From contig JACMLC010000512.1 of the NCBI GenBank assembly GCA_014379795.1, positions 1 to 5,153 on the forward strand: a stretch of 5,153 nt of DNA, read 5' to 3'. Within the stretch, counting starts at the first letter, position 1, and each line of letters opens with the position of its first letter. Below are positions 1-5,153 of the stretch, in pieces. The translations under genes were made by a program, and so were the position numbers. The stretch is from Pyrinomonadaceae bacterium (GTDB lineage: Bacteria > Acidobacteriota > Blastocatellia > Pyrinomonadales > Pyrinomonadaceae). Below the pieces are notes generated by a model. It was not told the origin of the DNA, ran no database searches, and worked only from the letters and a program-made list of their open reading frames with translations.

Positions 1-6
1 GCCAAC

Positions 7-144
7 TTATTTGACATTAAACTTCGTCGGCGCAATCACGGCTCTGGCTTCCGGGTTGTAATAATCATAAATCATGGATGGCGCAGTCTGTGCCGAGATG
101 CCGTAGCGCAGGCTTGCGCACAGCCATTCGCGTCGCCGCTTCAT
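7..144 (-). pseudogene. Alternate-frame C-terminal-like segment overlapping the small exported ORF
   Basis: On the minus strand a second reading frame runs from an ATG at 144-142 to a TAA at 9-7 (45 residues) and has no recognisable ribosome binding site. Its last 35 or so residues (ASLRYGISAQTAPSM, then IYDYYNPEARAVIAPTKFNVK in two parts) have a composition typical of a real protein C-terminus. It overlaps the exported ORF at 65-241 in a different frame. I infer that both may be pieces of one gene broken by a one-base insertion or by a short deletion. A sequencing error would give the same picture. I cannot assign a family to this segment, and it may also be a chance open frame. Confidence 0.3.
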
Positions 145-241
145 CAATGCTCAGAGCGATATTGGCGGACGAGAGCCGCGCGCCAAAGAAGAGAGAGATT
201 GTCAGGCACAGGAGAATCAGGAAAAGTCGAGAGCGTCGCAT
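65..241 (-). CDS. Small putative exported protein, unknown function, possibly a truncated or frameshifted gene
   Basis: This 58-residue reading frame is too short to recognise as a family. The start is well supported: on the minus strand a GGAGG ribosome binding site sits 7-8 bases before the ATG. The N-terminus reads as a signal peptide, with MRRSR followed by a hydrophobic run (LFLILLCLTISLFF) and a small-residue region (GARLSSA) that could be a cleavage site. The next stretch (NIALSIDEAATRMA) looks like ordinary mature protein. The last residues (about 42-58) look less protein-like, and in the overlapping frame at 7-150 a better-looking sequence runs to a stop at 7-9. Removing one base near position 118 would join the two into a protein of about 77 residues. 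The frame could therefore be a real short secreted protein, a frameshifted gene, or the remnant of a larger exported protein after an internal deletion. The gene lies downstream of mop on the same strand, with a small hairpin between them. Product is not recognised. Confidence 0.4.
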   Translation of the reverse strand: MRRSRLFLILLCLTISLFFGARLSSANIALSIDEAATRMAVRKPALRHLGTDCAIHDL

Positions 242-306
242 CGCACACCTCCGGCTGGTGAAAACTTCAGGCTTGAGCTTTACTTGAACCCTCTTGTGTA
301 AGACCC

Positions 307-327
307 AAAGCCTTTAATATAGGCTTT
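307..327 (-). terminator. Weak hairpin at the end of mop, possible terminator
   Basis: A 7-bp perfect inverted repeat (AAAGCCT and AGGCTTT) with a 7-base AT loop (314-320) begins within the mop stop codon region and extends downstream of it on the minus strand. The right arm ends in TTT, but GGGTC follows rather than a long U-run, so as an intrinsic terminator it is weak. It could act as a partial terminator or a 3'-end stabilising structure between mop and the small exported ORF. Confidence 0.35.
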
Positions 328-535
328 AGTCAGTAGCCACCATGACATCGCTGGCTTTGATAACAGCGTAAACCTTGCTTCCCGGTGACAGGGCTAATCT
401 CTCTGTAGAGTTCTTCGTAATAATCGAAACTATCTCGATCCCACCCGGCAACTCAATGGTCACTTCGGAGTTGACCGCACCGTGCTCGATTGTCTTAACC
501 GTTCCCCTCAAGGTATTGCGTGCGCTGATTTCCAT
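326..535 (-). CDS. mop: Molbindin, single Mop (TOBE-type) molybdate-binding protein
   Basis: This 69-residue cytoplasmic protein consists of one complete Mop domain. Family hallmarks are visible: the SARN motif at residues 4-7 followed by L-R-G-T-V, the central HGAVNSEVTIELPGG segment (18-32), TKNSTERLALSPGS (40-53), and the closing VYAVIKASDVM (55-65). Molbindins of this size, such as the Clostridium pasteurianum Mop proteins, assemble into oligomers. They bind molybdate or tungstate at subunit interfaces and are thought to store the oxyanion or keep it available. The same domain occurs at the C-terminus of ModC and ModE, but this is a free-standing version of usual length, not a fragment. 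The start is supported by GGAGGAG seven bases upstream of the ATG. The gene is transcribed away from the SUOX-like/modA pair, sharing a 90-bp upstream region with them, which suggests common control by molybdenum status. There is no signal peptide. Confidence 0.93.
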   Translation of the reverse strand: MEISARNTLRGTVKTIEHGAVNSEVTIELPGGIEIVSIITKNSTERLALSPGSKVYAVIKASDVMVATD

Positions 536-625
536 TCTTCTGCTCCTCCGGTCAGTTTCTTCTCAACATAGTCTGATATATCATCACCGCTGCAAATTTG
601 CATTCTCAGAAAGGGACTTAACCCC
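536..625. promoter_or_regulatory. Divergent control region with two perfect palindromes
   Basis: This 90-bp gap separates mop (minus) from the SUOX-like gene (plus) and must hold the starting promoters for both. Two perfect palindromes lie in it: TGATATATCA at 574-583 and TGCAAATTTGCA at 591-602, with centres 18 bp apart. Because it is symmetrical, the first reads as an extended -10 element (TG-A-TATATC) on either strand. No convincing -35 is seen on the plus strand. If the plus start is about 7 bases after 582, the second palindrome would cover +1 to about +12, a typical operator position. The ribosome binding site for mop (543-549) is inside this region. The site does not match the E. coli ModE operator as I remember it. 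Promoter and operator roles are inference; the palindromes themselves are plain in the sequence. Confidence 0.5.
591..602. promoter_or_regulatory. Perfect 12-bp palindrome TGCAAATTTGCA, candidate operator
   Basis: This is a fully symmetrical 12-mer between divergently transcribed molybdenum-related genes, 24 bases before the SUOX-like start codon. Symmetry of this kind fits a homodimeric repressor or activator site. It would block or tune the plus promoter if the start point is near 590. No regulator gene lies in the window, so the protein that would bind is unknown. Confidence 0.4.
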
Positions 626-1147
626 ATGATCTATCTTCGCCGTACGGGCTTCGCTCTATTTCTGGTGGCGCTAATGTCTGCCACCACTTGGGGACAGGCC
701 AAGTCATCACCACCAATTGCTAACGATTCTCTTCTTAATATCAGCGGGGAAATCGAACGACCGCTCAAACTGACAGCCGCTGATCTGGCAAAGCTGCCGC
801 GCCGGACTGTGAACGCAAAAGACCATGATGGCAAAGAAACCACATTTGAGGGTGTGGAGCTGGGCGAAGTGTTGAAGCTGGCGGGCGTCAAGTTCGGCGA
901 GGAAATGAGAGGCAAGAGTCTGGCTCTGTTTCTGGTCGTAGAGGCGGCGGATAATTACCGCGCTGTGTTTGCTCTGCCGGAACTGGATCATGGCTTTACG
1001 GATCGCGTGATCCTGCTCGCAGACAAGAGGGACGGCAAGGCATTGGCGGCTGCGGAAGGGCCGCTGCGGATCGTTGTGCCCGACGAGAAGCGGCAGGGGC
1101 GCTGGGTCAGGCAAGTTATCTCTCTCATCATCCGACGCGCTCAATAA
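626..1147 (+). CDS. Exported SUOX-fold (oxidoreductase molybdopterin-binding type) protein lacking the Moco cysteine
   Basis: The 173-residue product starts with a signal peptide (residues 1 to about 25: LRRTGF, then a hydrophobic core ALFLVALMSA, with cleavage likely near TWGQA). A pair of arginines is present, but the motif is not a classical Tat signal. The mature part resembles the molybdopterin-binding domain of the sulfite oxidase superfamily in its small stand-alone form: LNISGEIERPLKLTAADLAKLP (37-58, in parts), TTFEGVELGEVLKLAGV (72-88), a DNYRAVFALPELD stretch (109-121), GPLRIVVPDEKR (145-156) and GRWVRQV (158-164). True SUOX enzymes ligate molybdenum through a cysteine shortly after the LP segment; this protein contains no cysteine anywhere. 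It is therefore unlikely to be a standard Moco enzyme and may bind a pterin, an oxyanion or a partner protein in the periplasm. The ATG at 626 has an AAGGGA-like ribosome binding site about 9 bases upstream. The stop lies 15 bases before modA, so the two are very probably cotranscribed. Fold assignment is fairly confident; the activity is unknown. Confidence 0.75.
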   Translation: MIYLRRTGFALFLVALMSATTWGQAKSSPPIANDSLLNISGEIERPLKLTAADLAKLPRRTVNAKDHDGKETTFEGVELGEVLKLAGVKFGEEMRGKSLALFLVVEAADNYRAVFALPELDHGFTDRVILLADKRDGKALAAAEGPLRIVVPDEKRQGRWVRQVISLIIRRAQ

Positions 1148-1162
1148 GAGTGAGATAGAGAA

Positions 1163-1966
1163 ATGAAGCTACCAACATTTATCAAAGCCTTTGGTGTGTC
1201 GCTGTTGCTCGCTTCGATGTGCTTCACGCTTGGGTGCGGTCGCCAGTCTTCAACGGGACAGAAGAACGCACCGGAAATCAACGTTGCTGCGGCAGCCAAC
1301 CTCACAGATGCTTTCGCGGAAGTAGCCAAACAATTCACCGCTGAGACGGGCGTGCGCGTCGTGTATAGCTTTGGCGCGACGGCTGACCTTGCCAAGCAAA
1401 TTGAGAACGGCGCGCCCTTCGATCTCTTCGCGGCGGCTGACGTTGAACACGTTGACGGGCTGGACAGTCAAGGACTACTCACGTCCGGCACACGCGCCCT
1501 GTATGCACGCGGGCGTCTCGCGCTCTGGACGCCGCCGGGAAATAACATCAACCTCAGCCGGATTGAAGACATCACGCGCGCCGAAGTTGAGAGAATCGCC
1601 ATCGCCAAGCCCGATATTGCGCCATACGGCAAAGCTTCGGTCGAAGCTCTCCGCGCTTTGAATCTCTGGCAACAGGTCGAGCCGAAAGTCGTGTACGCGC
1701 AGAATGTTTCTATGACCAAGCAATACGCTTCAACCGGCAATGCAGAGGTGGCATTTCTCCCGCTCGCGCTGGTGAAGCCGAACGAGGGGCGATACATCGA
1801 GGTAGACGAAAAATTGCACCAGCCAATAGATCAAGCGTTGGGAGTGGTCAAGGCTTCAGGTAAGCAGGAGGCGGCGCGGCGTTTCGCGGACTTTGTTCTG
1901 GGCGAGAAGGGGCAACGGATACTCGAACAATATGGCTATCGAAAACCGTCTACGGCTAAGCCGTAG
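1163..1966 (+). CDS. modA: Molybdate ABC transporter substrate-binding lipoprotein ModA
   Basis: The 267-residue protein begins with a lipoprotein signal (hydrophobic residues 8-23, lipobox TLGC with Cys25 as the acylated residue), so it is probably tethered to a membrane facing the periplasm. The mature part follows ModA throughout: INVAAAANLTDAFAEVAKQF (39-58), VVYSFGATADLAKQIENGAP (66-85), DLFAAADVEHVDGL (87-100), APYGKASVEALRALNLW (153-169), VYAQNVSM (177-184), TGNAEVAFLPLALV (191-204) and a C-terminal EKGQRILEQYGY (248-259). By eye against E. coli ModA, ligand Ser12 becomes Asn46, Ser39 becomes Thr73, and the Tyr170 position is not kept. Oxyanion binding is likely; molybdate over tungstate or another anion is inferred. 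The ribosome binding site is weak (GAGATAGAG region), so translation may be coupled to the upstream SUOX-like gene 15 bases away. No modB or modC follows; the next gene is convergent. The protein would need a permease and ATPase encoded elsewhere. Confidence 0.9.
   Translation: MKLPTFIKAFGVSLLLASMCFTLGCGRQSSTGQKNAPEINVAAAANLTDAFAEVAKQFTAETGVRVVYSFGATADLAKQIENGAPFDLFAAADVEHVDGLDSQGLLTSGTRALYARGRLALWTPPGNNINLSRIEDITRAEVERIAIAKPDIAPYGKASVEALRALNLWQQVEPKVVYAQNVSMTKQYASTGNAEVAFLPLALVKPNEGRYIEVDEKLHQPIDQALGVVKASGKQEAARRFADFVLGEKGQRILEQYGYRKPSTAKP
1950..1966 (+). terminator. Hairpin spanning the modA stop codon
   Basis: A perfect 7-bp inverted repeat (CTACGGC / GCCGTAG) with a 3-base TAA loop ends exactly on the TAG stop of modA. 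No U-tract follows (CATTCCAC comes next), so it is not a canonical intrinsic terminator. It could stabilise the mRNA 3' end or contribute to termination in either direction. It also encodes the last residues of ModA. Confidence 0.35.
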
Positions 1967-2054
1967 CATTCCACAAAACAATTCTTCTGTTGCATTCGCC
2001 GGAGCGGGTAAAGAAGAAGCGCTTAAAATGATTGCCTTATGAAAACTTCTCGTT
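1967..2054. other. Convergent intergenic gap between modA and the hybrid kinase gene
   Basis: These 88 bases lie between two genes that face each other, so termination of both transcripts is expected here. Apart from the modA-end hairpin just before it, I see only a weak AT-rich inverted repeat at 2042-2056 (AAAAC, loop TTCTC, GTTTT), followed on the plus strand by AATTTT and overlapping the kinase stop codon. It could serve as a poor bidirectional terminator. I see no gene in the gap. Confidence 0.4.
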
Positions 2055-5000
2055 TTAATTTTCCACTTTCACGTTCAACTCTTTTTGTTTCATGAGAGTG
2101 CTGATGGTCTCAATCAGAACGGACGGCTCGATGGGCTTGGCGAGGTGCGCTTGAAAGCCTGCTTCGAGCGCCTGAGCACGGGCAGTCTCGCTGGCATAAG
2201 CGGTCAGGGCGACGGCTGGCATCTCCGGCGCGCCGTGTTCGCGCTCAAGCTCGCGCACCTTGCGTATCAGCATGTAGCCGTCTTCAAAAGGCATGCCGAT
2301 GTCGCTGACCAGCACGTCTGTCTCTCTGGCCGCGACCAGTTCAAGAGCTTCGCCCGCGCTGGCGACGGCATTGACGCGCGCTCCTGATTGCCCGAGCGCG
2401 ACGACCAGCAGCTCGCGTGCGTCCGGCTCATCGTCTACGACCAGCACGCGCAATCCTTCGAGCGATAAAGAATTCTCAAGCGTCGCTTGCTTCTCATCCG
2501 GCAGCGCATGCTCCGTCGCCTCTCCCACAGTGTTTGTGGAAACAGCGAGCAGCGGCAAGGCGACGGTGAAAGTCGAACCGTGCCCATCGCCCTCGCTTTC
2601 GACTCTGGCCGTGCCGCCGTGCAGCTCGACCAGATGCCGCACAATCGCCAGACCAATCCCCAAGCCTCCGTGCATGCGCGTGGTCGAGCTGTCGGCCTGT
2701 CGAAAACGATCAAAGACGTAAGGGAGAAATTCCGGGTTGATGCCCGGCCCTGTGTCTTTGACGCTGATCTCGACGTGAGATTCGACGCGCTCAAGGCGCA
2801 CACGGACGCGGCCATTCTTGGGCGTAAACTTGATCGCGTTCGAGAGCAGATTCCAGGCCACCTGCTGAATCCGCGCCGGGTCGCACAGGACATGGCTGGC
2901 GGTCGGATCAAGCTCAACCTGTAGCCGTATCTCTTTGGCTTCAGCAGCCGGGCGCACTGTGTCTAAAGCCGATTCGATGACCGGAATCAATTCCGCCGGG
3001 CGCACCTCCAGGCGGAGCTTGCCCGTGATGATGCGCGAGACATCAAGCAGGTCTTCAATCAACTGCGCCTGCGCGCGGACGTTGCGCTCGATGCTTTCGA
3101 GCGCTTGCGCGCGAGTCTGCCGGTCCAGCTCTGTCGAGCGCAGCATCCAGGTCCAACCGAGCATCGCCGTCAAAGGCGTCCGCAGCTCATGCGAGAGCGT
3201 GGCGAGAAATTCATCTTTGGTGCGATTGGCAAGCTCTGCCTGTGTGCGCGCAGCCTGCTCGCGCGCCAAAACCTCGGCCTGTTTCTCTTCAACCAGCTTG
3301 CGCTCCGTCACGTCACGCGCGATGCCCGTAAAGAAACGTTCGCCGCCCCGTATGAACTCGCTAAAGGAAAGCTCTAAAGGAATCTCATGGCCGTCTTTGT
3401 GCAGGCCGGGAAGCTCGACGCCCTGCCACGAGATATGCTTGCGGCCTGTTTCGAGGTAGCGATGAAATCCCGCGCTGTGCACATGGCGCAGATAATCCGG
3501 CATCAACAGTGTCAGGCTCTGCCCCTGCATCTCCTCTACCGTGTAGCCGAAAATCCCCTCGGCAGCACGATTGACAAATATTATCTCGCTCCGTTCATCA
3601 ATCGTGATGATAGCGTCGGAAGCGGTTTCAGCCACGATGCGATGGTGTTCTTCGCTCTCGCGTAATGCCTGTTCGGTCTTCATGCGTTCGGTGATGTCGC
3701 GCGCGATGGACGAAGCCCCGACGACCTGTCCCGTCGCATCATTGACCGGCGAGATTCGAACCGAGACGTTAATGCGCGTGCCGTCCTTTCGCACCCGCAG
3801 CGTCTCCAGATGCTCAATACGCTCGCCAAGCTGAATCCGCTCAAGAATCTCCTTCAATTGGCCTTCAAGCTCCGGCGGGATGATGAAAGAGATGTGCTGC
3901 CCGACGGCTTCTTCAGCCGTGTAGCCGTACATCTTCTGGGCGCCCGCGTTCCAGCTCGTCACTTTCCCTTCAAGTGTCTTCGAGAGGATGGCATCGTCCG
4001 ACGACTGGATGATTGCAGCCAACAACCGGCGCGCTTCTTCGCCGCGCTTGCGCTCGGAGATGTCTTCTGAGCTGCCGACGATGCCGATCTGTTTTCCGTC
4101 TGCGTCATAAACCGGCGAGTCTGTAACCCGCGCCGGAAAAACGCTGCCATCACGTCGTTGCGCTTGGAAATCGCCAGACCAGCTTTCGCCCCTGCGCAGG
4201 TGTGTGAGAATCTCTTCCGCCTGCTCTCTGGAAGCATCGCTCGGAGTAACTTCCAGCACATTGCGCCCGATGACTTCAACGGCCTGCCAGCCGTAGAGCT
4301 TTTCCGCAAACTGGTTCCAGTAAGTAATGCGCCCTTCCATGTCTGTGGCAACCACAGCCTGCTCGACCTCGTTCAGCAGGTGTGCATGAAAGCGAATCTT
4401 TTCGTCTGCCTCTTTCATTTCCGAGATGTCTCGAAAGACCAGCACGACGCCTGTGATGTTGCCCTCTTCATCTCTGATGGGCGCGCCGCTGTCGTCAATT
4501 GGAATCTCTTTTCCATCTCTGGCAAGCAGGAGCGTGTGATTGGCGAGGCCGACGACCGTGCCTTCGCGCAAGACTTTGGCGACAGGGCTTTCCACGGCCT
4601 CGCGCGTCTGCTCATTGATGATCCGAAAAACGTCTTCCAGCCTCTGGCCGAGCGCTTCATCCAGCGTCCAGCCCGTCAGCGTTTGCGCCACAGCATTCAT
4701 CAAGGCGATGCGCCCCTCCGCGTCTGTGGCAATCACTGCGTCGCCGATACTCATCAGCGTGGTGGACAACTGCGTTCCGCTCAGGCGCGCAGACTTTTCG
4801 GCTCCGACCACCTTCTCGGTCAAAGAGCTAATCACCAGCGCCACGAAGATAAAGACCGCCAACATGAAGACTCCTTCAAAACCGACCTTCAACGAATATT
4901 TGGGAGGAAGGATGAAGTAGGCGGTGGTCAGAACGGATAAAGCCGTCGCCAGCAGACCCGCGCCGCGCCCGCCGTAAACGGCGCTGAGCATGACGGCGAT

Positions 5001-5126
5001 ATAGAAGAGGGCAAACGGCGTGCGGGCCGAGAGCGGCAGAATCAGCAGAGTCAACAGTAAGGCCACCGCGACCGCCAAGACGGCAAAGCCATAGCGCATC
5101 ATCGGGGAATGCTTTACCTGCGACAT
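2055..5126 (-). CDS. Membrane hybrid histidine kinase: DUF4118, four PAS, HisKA, HATPase_c, receiver
   Basis: The complete 1023-residue sensor kinase has, in order: four hydrophobic segments at about 12-32, 37-52, 56-73 and 84-103, with the KdpD-like YGGRGAGLLA and FILPP motifs (DUF4118); PAS1 about 117-237, PAS2 246-360, PAS3 368-483 and PAS4 493-610, each ending in a D-I/V-S/T-E type sequence; a helical linker 611-638; and HisKA with the H-box SHELRTP, phosphorylatable His646. The HATPase_c domain has an N-box (NLLSNAIKF, 759-767), G1 DTGPGI (791-796), an F-box around FDRF (805-808) and G2 GGLGIGL (820-826). The C-terminal receiver (about 891-1015) has acidic Asp898/Asp899, phospho-acceptor Asp942, Thr975 and Lys997, all intact. 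A stimulus sensed by the PAS domains would drive autophosphorylation at His646, then transfer to Asp942 or an external regulator. No HPt, output domain or partner regulator lies in the window. The ATG at 5126 has GGGAG 11 bases upstream, slightly far. The ligands are unknown; PAS4 resembles FixL. Confidence 0.95.
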   Translation of the reverse strand: MSQVKHSPMMRYGFAVLAVAVALLLTLLILPLSARTPFALFYIAVMLSAVYGGRGAGLLATALSVLTTAYFILPPKYSLKVGFEGVFMLAVFIFVALVISSLTEKVVGAEKSARLSGTQLSTTLMSIGDAVIATDAEGRIALMNAVAQTLTGWTLDEALGQRLEDVFRIINEQTREAVESPVAKVLREGTVVGLANHTLLLARDGKEIPIDDSGAPIRDEEGNITGVVLVFRDISEMKEADEKIRFHAHLLNEVEQAVVATDMEGRITYWNQFAEKLYGWQAVEVIGRNVLEVTPSDASREQAEEILTHLRRGESWSGDFQAQRRDGSVFPARVTDSPVYDADGKQIGIVGSSEDISERKRGEEARRLLAAIIQSSDDAILSKTLEGKVTSWNAGAQKMYGYTAEEAVGQHISFIIPPELEGQLKEILERIQLGERIEHLETLRVRKDGTRINVSVRISPVNDATGQVVGASSIARDITERMKTEQALRESEEHHRIVAETASDAIITIDERSEIIFVNRAAEGIFGYTVEEMQGQSLTLLMPDYLRHVHSAGFHRYLETGRKHISWQGVELPGLHKDGHEIPLELSFSEFIRGGERFFTGIARDVTERKLVEEKQAEVLAREQAARTQAELANRTKDEFLATLSHELRTPLTAMLGWTWMLRSTELDRQTRAQALESIERNVRAQAQLIEDLLDVSRIITGKLRLEVRPAELIPVIESALDTVRPAAEAKEIRLQVELDPTASHVLCDPARIQQVAWNLLSNAIKFTPKNGRVRVRLERVESHVEISVKDTGPGINPEFLPYVFDRFRQADSSTTRMHGGLGIGLAIVRHLVELHGGTARVESEGDGHGSTFTVALPLLAVSTNTVGEATEHALPDEKQATLENSLSLEGLRVLVVDDEPDARELLVVALGQSGARVNAVASAGEALELVAARETDVLVSDIGMPFEDGYMLIRKVRELEREHGAPEMPAVALTAYASETARAQALEAGFQAHLAKPIEPSVLIETISTLMKQKELNVKVEN

Positions 5127-5153
5127 GTATCTTTTATCTCCCGGACGAAGTGA

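Noticed and set aside
78..287. A 69-residue plus-strand frame at the left edge
   Set aside because: The translation is very rich in arginine and lacks any family pattern. The minus strand here has a strong ribosome binding site and a signal peptide, so the plus frame is a shadow.
536..625. A molybdenum-cofactor riboswitch upstream of the SUOX-like gene
   Set aside because: The expected leader from a start near 590 is only about 36 bases, far too short for a Moco riboswitch, and I see no multi-stem architecture.
707..1144. A 145-residue minus-strand frame opposite the SUOX-like gene
   Set aside because: The plus-strand product has a signal peptide and family-like motifs throughout; the antisense product has no recognisable features and no good ribosome binding site was seen.
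2293..2924. Overlapping antisense frames that might hide modB or modC
   Set aside because: None shows a Walker A, ABC signature or a run of membrane segments; they are serine- or arginine-rich shadows of the kinase C-terminus.
3297..4776. The four PAS domains as a recent tandem DNA repeat
   Set aside because: The domains share the fold pattern but differ clearly in sequence (for example YGW versus YGY versus FGY regions and distinct linkers), which fits old domain duplication rather than a recent DNA repeat.
4158..4940. A 260-residue open frame antisense to the kinase gene
   Set aside because: It lies entirely inside the strongly supported kinase gene. Its translation shows no domain or motif I recognise, and long antisense frames are expected opposite genes with this GC-rich codon use.

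Overview
This is an ordinary-looking bacterial chromosomal segment of moderately high GC content. It holds a small molybdenum-related gene group and one very large sensor kinase. The style of the genes suggests a Gram-negative soil or environmental bacterium: a lipobox on the binding protein, a KdpD-type membrane domain in front of many PAS domains, and a small cysteine-free SUOX-like exported protein beside modA. My best guess is Acidobacteriota (Blastocatellia-like), but this rests on protein style from memory and is weak.

Layout. Positions 7-241 (minus strand) hold a short exported-protein reading frame with a strong ribosome binding site. A second, protein-like reading frame overlaps its 3' part in another frame, so this may be a frameshifted or internally deleted gene remnant. 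Positions 326-535 (minus) encode a 69-residue molbindin (Mop domain). A 90-bp divergent intergenic region (536-625) carries two perfect palindromes. Positions 626-1147 (plus) encode an exported SUOX/molybdopterin-oxidoreductase-like protein, followed after 15 bases by a ModA-type molybdate-binding lipoprotein (1163-1966). A convergent 88-bp gap with a hairpin across the modA stop codon separates this pair from a 1023-residue hybrid histidine kinase on the minus strand (2055-5126). The kinase fills the rest of the window.

How the genes fit together. ModA would capture molybdate outside the inner membrane and Mop would bind molybdate in the cytoplasm. The SUOX-like protein sits in the same transcription unit as modA, but it has no cysteine at all and so cannot ligate molybdenum cofactor in the way the family normally does. 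The permease and ATPase (modB, modC) expected after modA are absent, and the kinase lies in their place in the opposite direction. The kinase has four transmembrane segments (DUF4118), four PAS domains, HisKA, HATPase_c and a C-terminal receiver. It is probably functionally separate from the molybdenum genes. Its fourth PAS domain resembles FixL around the haem-ligand region.

I did not find RNA genes, CRISPR arrays, insertion sequences or a clearly new system. The most distinctive points are the cysteine-free SUOX-like protein paired with an orphan modA, the twin-palindrome divergent control region, and the scrambled small secreted ORF at the left edge.
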